Shown here: piece after piece, positions 21,706-34,577 of the stretch
Layout of the letters: each line of letters opens with the position of its first letter
How positions within the stretch are numbered: position 1 is the stretch's first letter
Assembly (NCBI GenBank): GCA_947095585.1
Contig: OX352766.1
Location: forward strand, 21,256,939 to 21,320,938
Reading direction: 5' to 3'
From: Nephrocerus scutellatus
Taxonomy: Eukaryota > Arthropoda > Insecta > Diptera > Pipunculidae
DNA: 64,000 nt
Notes under the pieces: model-generated
The model's input: only the letters and a program-made list of their open reading frames with translations
The model's database searches: none
What the model was told of the DNA's origin: nothing
Made by a program: the position numbers and the translations under genes

Positions 21706-22940
21706 CAAGACCAAGACAAAACTGCAAGACCAAGACCAACACTGAGTATGCAAGACCAAAACCAAAACCAAGACCAAGACCAAGACCAAAAATATGTATG
21801 CAAGATTGCAAGACTGCAAGACTCTTGCATTTAAAGTTAATTTCTATGTTGATATTTTTTTTAAACCCTACATATGTCGTTTGTTTATTTGTATAAGAGT
21901 AGGTACATATATAACAATACAAAACTTAAAATCCCAGACATAAAATCTTCAGCGAGTCTGTTGTGTTGTGTAGTATTTACAGGCATATGTATGTATGTTA
22001 CTACACTCGTAGATTGCTATTTCCTTATAATTTTATATTTTTGGATTTTTCTTGTTATAGGTTTTTTCATGCTAGACAAGTCATATAAAAAAAAGACGTC
22101 AACAAAGACGTGTATGTCATGGCATCAGTTGTAAATATAAATGTTGAAATTGACTGACTTCTTTTGACAGAATAAGTCTAGACTTTCTTGAGCAAATTTT
22201 TTTCGAATTAACCGCTAAGCATAAATGTTGATAGTTTTGTGTATATAGGGTGTCCCTTTATTCGTGCTCATTCATTTGGGAAATGATTCTTGGGTATATT
22301 CTAAGAAAAAAATCGTTCTACAGTAAGGGTCTTTCTCCAATGTTGACATGATTTATCGGGGATATAAGAAAAAGCTTACTTTGGTGCTCCCTGACCCACG
22401 TTAACGGAAATTGTTTATAGAAAAATACTAGGCATTGTAACTGCTTTTAAGTAAAGTTGTTATCTTGTTTAAGTCTTCAGATATTCAAGTTTAATGCCTG
22501 TTCCAGTTATCTTCCACATGCTATTTTAAGATTTTGACGTCAATTTTCTCCAGAAAATGCGTAATAAACGTTTTCTATTTTTTTCTTATGAACGTAACAG
22601 TAATACAAATATGTATATTATTTCTCGTGTAATCCCCTAGAGAAAATATAGATGTCTAACTGCCACTAATAATATCAGCGATCTCTAAAACTATGGGTTA
22701 ACATCGGACTAACATCGGTTGTTCTAGATTATTTTTGCATATATTCCCCTCCCCGCCAGCACTAATAGAGATGATAGCGGTGTATTTTAAGTAATATGTG
22801 TACCAACTAACAAGTTTAGTTAAAATTGAGCAAGGCGTTCCACAATTATGCTGGCACAAAAATATGTACATACATACAACCATTTATACATAGTTATATA
22901 GTTATTATTAAAAAATACTTTATTCTGCAAGACCGCAAGA
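21705..22940. mobile_element. 1.2 kb insertion splitting the RTE-like LINE, left arm
   Basis: The segment separates the endonuclease and reverse transcriptase parts of one LINE. Both ends carry TCTTGC(A/G)GTCTTGCA-type repeats (minus-strand reading) and one end has a (CTTGGT)n tract. The interior is AT-rich with ATGTATGTAC/CATACATATG microsatellites and no coding frame I recognise. It is probably a non-autonomous element inserted into, or generating, the CTTGGT repeat. Mirror: 35,878-37,113. Confidence 0.5.
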
Positions 22941-23640
22941 CCAAGTGAAAACATTTTTCAGAGCCTTCCAATGTTCCTGGATGGTTGTCGGCAGTGAGCT
23001 GCTGATTGCTTCCACTCCTTGCGATAAATGATCTCTTAATTGTTGGCGTACTGAGGGGATCTTAAGCCGGTCGATATTATACTTAGGCATTCGGATGATA
23101 TTGCGGTTTCTATGAACTGATGCAGTACGTAACTGGACAGTAGCTACCATAAGGTGATGATCACGTAACATACCCATGTCAGCTCCTCGTCTGTTTCGGA
23201 CGTCTAACAGACAGCTCGTCGATCGTCGTCGGCTGACCGACACATGGTCGATTTGGTTGGATGATGATTGCCTGTCAGTTGACACCCAGCTGACCTTGTG
23301 GCAAGTCTTATGCTCAAACATGGTACCTCCTATGACAAGGTTGTTGGTGTTGCAGAAATCAACAAATCTTTCACCATTGTCATTTCGTTCGCCGAGGCCG
23401 TGCTTCCCAATCACATGCTTGAGTCCTTCATTGTCGTTGCCAACCTTGGCATTCAAGTCCCCCATCGGGATGACGATATCTCCGTTCGGCGTTGCGTTGA
23501 ATACAGCGTTTAGTTGATTGTAGAAGTTGTCTTTTCATCCTCAGTGGAGGGATTCGTTGGCGCGTAGCACTGTATGATCGTGACGCGCCGTACTCTAGTC
23601 CGAAATCTGGCCGATAAGATCCTATCACTATGCCGTTGTG
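22940..23640 (-). pseudogene. RTE-like LINE endonuclease domain (C-terminal part), left arm
   Basis: Minus-strand frames read RILSARFRTRVRRVTIIQCY with APTNPS, then after a one-base shift FYNQLNAVFNATPNGDIVIP, MGDLNAKVG, RNDNGERFVDFC, NNLVIGGTMF, WVSTDRQSSSNQIDHVSVSRR and MLRDHHLMVATVQL. GDLNAKVG, NQIDHV and DHHLM are the conserved endonuclease/exonuclease/phosphatase motifs (catalytic Asp and His of SDH). The first part of the domain (NVRTL, SETRW motifs) is absent, so the copy is 5'-truncated. Mirror: 35,178-35,878. Confidence 0.85.
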
Positions 23641-24240
23641 TCAGTTTCAGTAGCGGGTATTTTTCGGTACCGCAGGGTGCTAGCCCACGTTACCTAGACT
23701 AGAAACGCTAGACCGTTCGCACTTGCAGTTTTAGCCTACATGTATAAGGATTTATACACATAGTTGATCGGGGACCACCACGAGGAGGTAGAGCAAGCAC
23801 TACATCACGAACTTGATTGTTGCGCTACTGGCTCAAACCAAGTTTTGAGCAGTCAGTAGTTTCCCGATCAATCGCAATGCAGATCCCCAAATTTTGGAGA
23901 GATCGGGCCCCTAGGTCGCGGGGGATCCATACAAATTTTATGAAAAAAGTTCCCGATTTTCTTCAAATTTTATACGCATGTGTATCTCGGATGGACAAAA
24001 CCGGGGTCGGGGGGCTCCCATCAATTTTTTTTTAATTATCAATCTTTAACGAACTTCCTAAAGCCAGATTTAACTGAAATTTTGTACACTTTAATGACTG
24101 TGTTCGGTGTGTGCTGCGCAGTCGGCTGCGCTGCTTGGTTTTGGTGGTGGAGAGCGAGAGAGAAATCTTAGCGCACGCACAAATGAACCCAGCAAATGTA
24201 ACGAGACATAAATATTTTATGCTTAATTCAACTTACTTAC
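23641..24240 (-). repeat. Terminal-repeat family sequence, reverse orientation, left arm
   Basis: Contains the family units in reverse: CCCGATTTTCTTCAAATTTT, ACGCATGTGTATCTCGGATG, CCGGGGTCGGGGGGCTCCC and GTGTGCTGCGCAGTCGGCTG. Between 23,640 and 23,880 there is a non-family segment with no gene. Mirror: 34,578-35,177. Confidence 0.5.
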
Positions 24241-24320
24241 TTACTTGAATACGACGTGTATGTTTCCCAGTATCATAAAGCTGATATTTTATTCCCAGCA
24301 GTATGAAGCTGGTTGGTGCA

Positions 24321-24362
24321 GATCATGTGATAACCCCATGATGTGGGGTGAGCCACATGATC
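24321..24362. repeat. 42-base hairpin, GATCATGTG/CACATGATC
   Basis: A perfect 9 bp outer stem (GATCATGTG with CACATGATC) encloses an inner 5 bp stem (ACCCC with GGGGT). It lies upstream of the PLE. The role is unknown; it could be a structured end of the element. Mirror: 34,456-34,497. Confidence 0.6.
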
Positions 24363-24642
24363 GCTTGGTAACCTCGAGGCAGACGGATGAACCGACCGTG
24401 TAATGGACTCTTTAAAAGGGTGTCACACAAGTTGCCCAGTCAACATCCACCCGAAGAGACCATGGGAAAGTGGGGTGCAACACGACACAACATACTACAC
24501 AACATTGTACGACATGATAACATAGGTAAAATAAAATGTAAATACTACGAAACATAATAATAAAATAATATAGTATAAACAGCATAATAAAAAGATTATT
24601 AAGTAAATATAGTGTAATAAATTCCTATAAAAAGGTTAAAAA

Positions 24643-24663
24643 GGGGGTTGGTGGGTGGGTGGG
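24643..24663 (+). promoter_or_regulatory. G-quadruplex motif followed by TATAAA
   Basis: One run of five G and three runs of GGG separated by 1-5 bases fit the G3N1-7 quadruplex rule. TATAAA follows at 24,664-24,669. This may be the promoter region of the PLE, about 2.3 kb before its frame. Mirror: 34,155-34,175. Confidence 0.45.
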
Positions 24664-24686
24664 TATAAAGGGCACCGAAAATGCGT

Positions 24687-24708
24687 CCTGTCACACAATT
24701 GTGACAGG
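24687..24708. repeat. Hairpin CCTGTCACA/TGTGACAGG
   Basis: A perfect 9 bp inverted repeat with a CAAT loop sits about 20 bases after the TATAAA, where a leader would start. Mirror: 34,110-34,131. Confidence 0.6.
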
Positions 24709-24899
24709 TGGTATGCCTAAAAACGTTTTTCGTCCCAACCACGGGAACTCCTCAGTAGGCTTCATATTGGTATGGTTAGGGTGAAAATTTAAAATAATTT
24801 TTGTTTTGTGGAGTGTTTTTCTCCGAAAAAAGAACGGACGGAACTGCAGACAAAAAACAAGGGCCGCAAGGGGCCACTTGTGTTAAAGAAAATAACTAA

Positions 24900-25140
<241 letters not shown>

Positions 25141-25304
25141 ACAAATTGACACGAGTGCAAGTGACAGCGCTACACTGTTTCGAGCAAATGTCACCTACAG
25201 ATGTAAATGCGAACATCGTGTTATTTTGCAAACAAAATAATTAGCAGAAAAAATGTCAAAAAAGGAAAAATTTGATAAAAAGCTAAAATAATAACATAAT
25301 ATGG

Positions 25305-26966
25305 GTAAGATATGTGTAAGTAAATAAGGATAGATATTAGGAAGGTAATATTTGAAGTTATTTCGTCCTTTATTTTTTTCAGAAAATATACGAGACTTAC
25401 TTGCGGTGCTGGGTAGTGGTGGGAAAAGAGAACTTCGGGTCGTGAAACTGGTAAGTGAGAAGGAATTTTTGTGGTCTATAAGTGGAATAAATAAGATCTT
25501 GGTGGGATGTTTTCAGGTGGTGCAGCCTCTGGTGTACGTGCGGATTGAGGATTGGAGAATCGGATGGCGGTTTAAAGATGAGTGATGAGAATGAATTTAA
25601 ATGTTAAACTAGTTATTTATGAATTTTTCGTTTCTTTTTTCTTGTTTTTGTATAGTGATCGGATTGAGCTATGTGGGTGGTCAGGATGGAGCGGTCTTCA
25701 TTTTTGTTGCTGCCATGCGGTTACGGTCGTAGATGTGAAGGGCGAGTTAAGAGAAATACAATGAGGTAAGTGATGTAGCTGACAGTTAGGCAACAAGTAG
25801 TGTAATAGTTTTTCTTTTTTACAGGTAATATTGGGTGTTCGTGTGTAGGCACTTTTAAAAGAAAGTATTGGCAAGGCGAATTATTGAAAAATAATGATAA
25901 TGTAGTGTAGTTATTGTTTTTTTTGAATTTTGACACATTTGCAATGTGAGTATTTGTATTGTGTAAAAAGTAGTAGTAGATAATATGTAGTATTGAATGG
26001 TATTGAAATAAAGGACAAGTAGAGAAGAAATTGTTGCATTTGTATTTTGTTATTTTGGTTTTTGGACGATGCCCTAAGGATTGGTGAGGACTACGCTCAA
26101 AAGGACCACTATATAGGTGAGGGCAAAAAACAAGGTGATGCTGGCAGCTGGCGAACCGGTTGCTGGGGACCTTGACCACCTGTTCGGTTTCCGGTCCACA
26201 AAACCGGCCAGCATTGGTCAAGACGAGGGCCTGACAGCCATTTATGTCACCACAACACCCCCACCTCTTCCCCTCATCGTGTTTGTCCCGGCGGTTCCAG
26301 CGGAAAATCCGGTCATCATTGGTTGCCCCCTCGGACAGCCAATGGCCGGTTTGGACGTACGGGAACCTTGACCATCTGTTCGGTTTCCGGCCGAAAAGAT
26401 TGGTGGTCGGGTTGGTTGTACGGTTTATTGGGTATGGTGGGCTGTCTTCCGGGAGTCATGGTGACGTGTGCGATTTCCGGTTTAATGAGTCGGTTGGTCG
26501 TTGGCTTGGAGTGGAAAAAGCTTTAGCCTTGTTGGCTGATAACGAGAGGTAACTAAGCGAATGAAAAATCCGCGTTGACAGTTGTAATGTGACAGGTGAG
26601 GGTGGATGAGTTTATGGGTTAAATTATGATGGGGGGAGCTTTTTTTAATGCAAATGGTTGAAAAGCTTTTTCTTTAAAGGCGTTTGAAAGTGTTAACGGA
26701 AGTAGAAAATTTCAGTTTCGGTGTTTGGATTTTTATTTACTAGATAGTTAAGTGAATTTGAGTTTCGGTGTTTGGATTATCTTTATTAACTACATAATCA
26801 AGTGAAAGAAAGGAGTTGTTTCTAGTGAGGAAAGTTTATAAAGTAAGTTTTTGGATAAACCAGTTGTGTTGCGTTGTCTTTTGGTTATTATATGTAAATA
26901 GGAGTATTTTCCCAAGAAAAAACAATTTATTGTGTAAAGTGGATTGAGTCTTTTTTTCTTTTGTAG
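25305..26966 (+). promoter_or_regulatory. Possible intron-containing 5' region of the PLE, left arm
   Basis: Four GT-AG pairs of insect size can be read. They are 25,305-25,382 (GTAAGA...TTTTTTTCAG), 25,451-25,516 (GTAAGT...TTTTCAG), 25,766-25,824 (GTAAGT...TTTTTTACAG) and 26,843-26,966 (GTAAGT...TTTCTTTTGTAG). The last ends five bases before the first ATG of the PLE protein. An extra acceptor lies at 25,655. A 27 bp motif containing CTTGACCA(C/T)CTGTTCGGTT is repeated at 26,168 and 26,365. PLEs are known to keep introns, so the reading is plausible, but splicing is inferred only from signals. Confidence 0.4.
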
Positions 26967-26971
26967 GAAAT

Positions 26972-27253
26972 ATGGCTGTTGGATTGGTGATGGTTGATGG
27001 AATGAGGGCGGTGCCAAGGGGGTTCGTCAATTTGACGTCGAAGGAAGTACCTCTCGAGATGGAAGTGCTTCTTTCATGTGGACCTAGATTTGTATTACCG
27101 AAGAGGTTTGGTTTAGAAGAGTACGCGGAGACGCAAGCGGTAATGTACAATGGGGTTAAGAGTAGGTATAGGGGTAGGGTGCCCTTTGAGAGGAGCAAGT
27201 TTGTTAGGTTAATGTCGCCGCTAAGGGGGATAGTAAGTGGAGGGGTGGGTTAA
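26972..27253 (+). pseudogene. Penelope-like element, N-terminal segment, left arm
   Basis: The 93-codon frame starts just after a strong 3' splice site and contains FVNLTSKEVPLEMEVLLSCG with PRFVLP. This is the (V)NLSS..L...E..LL..G..F.P block that opens Penelope-like reverse transcriptases. It ends at a stop in a G-rich stretch (about 27,237-27,253), while the next segment of the protein continues in another frame from LTKKQESIL. A single-base indel in the G run would explain the break. An intron is less likely because no donor/acceptor pair fits. Identical in the right arm (31,565-31,846). Confidence 0.75.
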
Positions 27254-28890
27254 CGAAAAAACAGGAGTCAATCTTACGAATGTCAGAGACAGTTAGGCAA
27301 TTTATGGCGTTGAATGGGGATGTAGTGGTAGTTCAAGCAGATAAAGGGAAGTTTACTACGTTAATGTATTTGGAGGAATACAAAAATAAGGTAGGGTTAG
27401 TAGTGCAGAAAAATTTAGAGGCAGGTGTTTATGATGAGGAAATCGGGGATATGGGACTGAGGAAGGCGGTTTTGCGTAGCACGATGGTGTTTTTGAAGAA
27501 GAGGTTGACGAAAGTGTCGAAAGAGGCGGAGTTGAGGTTGCCGTCCAGCTTGTTGGTAAAATTGAGCAGGGCGGTGGGGGAGGTGCTGGTTTTACCATAT
27601 TTATATGGGGTGGTTAAGCTTCACAAGGCTGAGTGTCCGTGTAGGCCGATAGTGAGTACCATTTATTGGATTAGTAGCGCGGTACAGTCTCCGATGAGAT
27701 TTGAGTTGGAGAAAATGAGGTTTTATGGGGTTTACAATTTGCGGGATATTGATAGATTGCCGGATAGGTTGGGGGAAATTAAAGTTGTCGAGGGTTATGT
27801 TTTTTTGAAGGTTGATATAGTGGACATGTTTACGCGGATTCCACGTGACGAGTTGGTGGAGATAATCTTGGGCAGGGTGGAGAGGGAGGGTTGTAGAGGG
27901 CCATTAAAGATGGGGGTACCACTTTTAAGGCGTTTGTGACAGTTTGATTTGGAGGAGCTGTCTTATGTGACATATGGAGGGAGGGTTTATAGACAGGCGA
28001 AGGGCTTACCGCAGGGTGGTTGCAGTTCCAGTTTATACGCGGAGCTATACGTGGATTACCACATGAAGAGGAGTAGGAGTGAAATGTGGGGAAAAAAGGG
28101 GGTTAGGTTTTTTACTAAATACGTGGACGATTTTTTATTTTATTTACCTGGGGATGGTGTAGGAGGATTTGTGGAGTGGTTATCTGGGAGATTAAAATTG
28201 GAGTTGACTTATGACGAAGAAGATCTATTTGAGGGGAACTTAGGTATGTGTTATTTAGATTATAGGATAATGCGGGACCTAGAGGGGAAGCGGTTTGTGT
28301 ACAGCTGGTACAAGAAACCGTTCTCCTCGAGGAGAATGGTGAATAACAATTCAAACCAGTCGCTCTCGTTGAAAAGAGCGACCTGTGCGAACTTGTTAAG
28401 GAAGGTATTGGCGAGGACGAGTACTCGTTTTTTGTTTAGGGATTTGGAAGAGGTTGTTGTTACGATGAGGGAGAATGCTTATCCGGAAATGTGGGTAAAG
28501 GAGATCATGTTTGGTGGGATTTATGGCGAAATAGGAAAGCCAATAGAAGCAGAACGCAGGCTTGCGTTGTGCAGCTATATGGTAAAAATAGGGATAGGTG
28601 GTATGGAAGTTGTTAGGGGTAAGGGTAGGAAGAGGGTGGATCGGTTTGATGTAGGTGGTAGGGTGGTGATGGAGTACGTATGTGTAGGTCAAGCGAAGTG
28701 GCTAAATGTGGTGAGTAGGCGGTGGGATTTCAAGACGCCGATATATAGGAATGCGCCCACTGTGTTTCGTAGTTTAAATTTAAGTCTACGGGAGGCGGAC
28801 CCCACTAAGCCGGAGGAAGAGAAGTGGCTAGAGGTAGGGTGTGAGGACTGTAGCGATGTATTTGTGTTTACATGGAGGGCTGTGAGTAAG
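27208..28890 (+). pseudogene. Penelope-like element reverse transcriptase, left arm
   Basis: The frame is open from 27,208, broken once by TGA at 27,937-27,939, and then open again to past 28,890. In order it shows LTKKQESILRMSETVRQF, VVVQADKGKFTTLM (PLE ADKG block), LPYLYGVVKLHK with CPCRPIVS, motif A VFLKVDIVDMFTRIP, motif B GLPQGGCSSSLYAELYVD, motif C FFTKYVDDFLF, and YSWYKKPFSSRRMVNNNSNQ like the PLE YRKP...N..S.HP block. A CEDC pair follows near 28,840. The catalytic Asp of motif A and the DD of YVDD are intact. Motif B departs from the usual MGSPLSP. It is a PLE by order and motif content. The TGA is present in both arms, so it predates the palindrome unless it is read through. Confidence 0.85.
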
Positions 28891-29603
28891 CTGTGCGGGT
28901 GGAAGTGGGTACAGAGGGTACAAGTTTGTCTGCTCACGTGGGCAAAACGGGTCATAGGTTGCAGATGCATAGGATTAGCGTGCTTTATCGAAAGGCGGTG
29001 GATGTGGGGAATTATTTGATGCTGCGAAAGGCTGTTTTTTGGTTACGGGGGGTGAAATATCATGTGCCTGGTGGGATTGGTTGGGGTTTGAGTGAGGTGC
29101 AGTTGTGGGATTTGGGCGAGTGTTTGAAGGGGCAGGGTGTAAGCGGTGTGCAGTTGGGACAAGGTGGGAGTCAGGGGGGTGTTGGTGTGGACGTGGGTGT
29201 TGGTGTGGACGTGGGTGTTGATGATGTGGTAGGTGACGATGGGCGTGGAATGGGTCTAGTGAAGGTGGGTGTTGGTGATATGGGAGATTGCTGTGATGAG
29301 GATTATGAGGGGGAGGATGATGTAAGTGGTGGAGATGAATGTGGTGAGGAGGAGTTGGGGCCGATAGGTGTACAAGTAGGGGAGGAGGCTTTGGTGTTTA
29401 ATTTATTGGATGATGATAGCGTAGGTGGTAGAGGTATGGAGGGAATACGTGCGGTTCCCGTGGATCGGGTGGCGGGGAATAGGAGGAAGAGGGGTTGGGT
29501 GGCTAAGAGGCAGCGAGTGAAAAGGGGGTTGCGTGAGAGGGATGTGAAGGAGGGGGAGAGGTTGGCGAAAGAGGAAGAAGAGGGATGGAAGGATTGCGAA
29601 TGA
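28870..29603 (+). pseudogene. PLE C-terminal region: degenerate endonuclease-like part plus acidic/basic tail
   Basis: A +2 frame takes over near 28,870. SLSAHVGKTGHRLQMHRISV and AVDVGNYLMLRKAVFWLR resemble the (S/A)xHxxxTGH and following helix of the PLE GIY-YIG endonuclease. The GIY and YIG strands themselves are not recognisable. Beyond it is an unusual tail of ~150 residues: GVDVGV repeats, a cluster of Asp/Glu, and a Lys/Arg-rich end (NRRKRGWVAKRQRVKRGLRE) that could be a nuclear localisation or nucleic-acid-binding segment. The frame ends at TGA 29,601-29,603. It lies in the palindrome spacer from 28,543 on, so the right arm lacks it. Confidence 0.5.
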
Positions 29604-29624
29604 TCGTTTTTGTCAATGTTATAT

Positions 29625-29990
29625 GTTTGGTCATAAAAGTGATTATTTTTCTAGGGTGACGGTGGCAATGGCAAGTGGAGGAATTTACGTGTGGGATGAC
29701 GGATGACGAATGACGAATGCAGCTGGTAGTGTGGAAAATGGTAGGTGAGATTTGTTGGCCCTTTTAAGGGCTGCCCAGGCATATTTAAGGAGATGGAATT
29801 TATTGTATGTTTGGTCATAAAAGTGATTATTTTTCCAGGATGACGGTAGCAAGTGGAGCAATTTACTTGTGGGATGACGTATGCAGCTGGGAGTGTGGAA
29901 AATGGTAGGTGAGATTTGCTAGCCCTTTTAAGGGCTGCCAAAGGCATATTTATGGAGATAGATTTTATATCTGTTTGGGAGAGACAGACG
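29625..29990. repeat. Tandem duplication, 184 bp period
   Basis: GTTTGGTCATAAAAGTGATT occurs at 29,625 and 29,809, each followed by TTTTT(C/T)(C/T)AGG, GATGACG, GCAGCTGG and GTGTGGAAAATGGTAGGTGA, then CCCTTTTAAGGGCTGCC. Each unit looks like acceptor, short exon, donor. It lies 3' of the PLE frame. Confidence 0.75.
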
Positions 29991-30275
29991 TAATATGGTA
30001 AAACACTACATAATGTAGTGAGATAGAGTACAATATTTGAAGGTAAATGTAATAAGATATGGTAAAATTTGGTATACATATATGTGTATACATAAACCTA
30101 TGCGTACGTAAACGTACACACATGCACACACAAGTACAAGAGCATCAAATACGCTTCAAACAAAAAATAAATAAAAACCTAATACAATATAGGATAATGT
30201 GATAATGCAAAATGGGATGTGTGTTGGTGGTAGATGGTGGGATGGATGTGGTGGTGGTGTTGGTGGTGGTAGTTG

Positions 30276-31610
30276 TGGCTTTCCTATTTCGCCATAAATC
30301 CCACCAAACATGATCTCCTTTACCCACATTTCCGGATAAGCATTCTCCCTCATCGTAACAACAACCTCTTCCAAATCCCTAAACAAAAAACGAGTACTCG
30401 TCCTCGCCAATACCTTCCTTAACAAGTTCGCACAGGTCGCTCTTTTCAACGAGAGCGACTGGTTTGAATTGTTATTCACCATTCTCCTCGAGGAGAACGG
30501 TTTCTTGTACCAGCTGTACACAAACCGCTTCCCCTCTAGGTCCCGCATTATCCTATAATCTAAATAACACATACCTAAGTTCCCCTCAAATAGATCTTCT
30601 TCGTCATAAGTCAACTCCAATTTTAATCTCCCAGATAACCACTCCACAAATCCTCCTACACCATCCCCAGGTAAATAAAATAAAAAATCGTCCACGTATT
30701 TAGTAAAAAACCTAACCCCCTTTTTTCCCCACATTTCACTCCTACTCCTCTTCATGTGGTAATCCACGTATAGCTCCGCGTATAAACTGGAACTGCAACC
30801 ACCCTGCGGTAAGCCCTTCGCCTGTCTATAAACCCTCCCTCCATATGTCACATAAGACAGCTCCTCCAAATCAAACTGTCACAAACGCCTTAAAAGTGGT
30901 ACCGCCATCTTTAATGGCCCTCTACAACCCTCCCTCTCCACCCTGCCCAAGATTATCTCCACCAACTCGTCACGTGGAATCCGCGTAAACATGTCCACTA
31001 TATCAACCTTCAAAAAAACATAACCCTCGACAACTTTAATTTCCCCCAACCTATCCGGCAATCTATCAATATCCCGCAAATTGTAAACCCCATAAAACCT
31101 CATTTTCTCCAACTCAAATCTCATCAGAGACTGTACCGCGCTACTAATCCAATAAATGGTACTCACTATCGGCCTACACGGACACTCAGCCTTGTGAAGC
31201 TTAACCACCCCATATAAATATGGTAAAACCAGCACCTCCCCCACCGCCCTGCTCAATTTTACCAACAAGCTGGACGGCAACCTCAACTCCGCCTCTTTCG
31301 ACACTTTCGTCAACCTCTTCTTCAAAAACACCATCGTGCTACGCAAAACCGCCTTCCTCAGTCCCATATCCCCGATTTCCTCATCATAAACACCTGCCTC
31401 TAAATTTTTCTGCACTACTAACCCTACCTTATTTTTGTATTCCTCCAAATACATTAACGTAGTAAACTTCCCTTTATCTGCTTGAACTACCACTACATCC
31501 CCATTCAACGCCATAAATTGCCTAACTGTCTCTGACATTCGTAAGATTGACTCCTGTTTTTTCGTTAACCCACCCCTCCACTTACTATCCCCCTTAGCGG
31601 CGACATTAAC
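30276..31610 (-). pseudogene. Penelope-like reverse transcriptase, right arm, truncated at the palindrome centre
   Basis: Mirror of the left PLE. The frame runs from about 31,610 down to 30,879, where the same in-frame stop occurs, and then from 30,869 to the centre at 30,276. Motifs ADKG, KLHK/RPIVS, the motif A Asp, GLPQGG and YVDD are all present. Coding sequence is cut after GGIYGEIGKP, so the endonuclease-like part and acidic tail are missing. The residues that follow in the open frame (Pro/His-rich) are only spacer sequence. Confidence 0.85.
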
Positions 31611-31846
31611 CTAACAAACTTGCTCCTCTCAAAGGGCACCCTACCCCTATACCTACTCTTAACCCCATTGTACATTACCGCTTGCGTCTCCGCGTACTCT
31701 TCTAAACCAAACCTCTTTGGTAATACAAATCTAGGTCCACATGAAAGAAGCACTTCCATCTCGAGAGGTACTTCCTTCGACGTCAAATTGACGAACCCCC
31801 TTGGCACCGCCCTCATTCCATCAACCATCACCAATCCAACAGCCAT
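31565..31846 (-). pseudogene. Penelope-like element N-terminal segment, right arm
   Basis: Same 93 codons as 26,972-27,253, with the same frame break before LTKKQESIL. Conservation of the break shows it existed before the inverted duplication or was copied by gene conversion. Confidence 0.75.
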
Positions 31847-31851
31847 ATTTC

Positions 31852-34178
<2,327 letters not shown>

Positions 34179-34577
34179 TTAACCTTTTTATAGGAATTTA
34201 TTACACTATATTTACTTAATAATCTTTTTATTATGCTGTTTATACTATATTATTTTATTATTATGTTTCGTAGTATTTACATTTTATTTTACCTATGTTA
34301 TCATGTCGTACAATGTTGTGTAGTATGTTGTGTCGTGTTGCACCCCACTTTCCCATGGTCTCTTCGGGTGGATGTTGACTGGGCAACTTGTGTGACACCC
34401 TTTTAAAGAGTCCATTACACGGTCGGTTCATCCGTCTGCCTCGAGGTTACCAAGCGATCATGTGGCTCACCCCACATCATGGGGTTATCACATGATCTGC
34501 ACCAACCAGCTTCATACTGCTGGGAATAAAATATCAGCTTTATGATACTGGGAAACATACACGTCGTATTCAAGTAA

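Larger units (their letters stand above)
28543..30275. other. Palindrome spacer (1,733 bp, single copy)
   Basis: Holds the 3' part of the left PLE and about 670 bp of following sequence. It ends in a (TGG/TGT)n-rich tract (about 30,225-30,275) right at the right-arm junction. No sequence here is repeated in the arms. Confidence 0.85.

Noticed and set aside
25721..26221. 166-codon minus-strand frame in the PLE upstream region
   Set aside because: No motif; it is opposite to a region with splice signals and the composition is that of AT-rich non-coding DNA.
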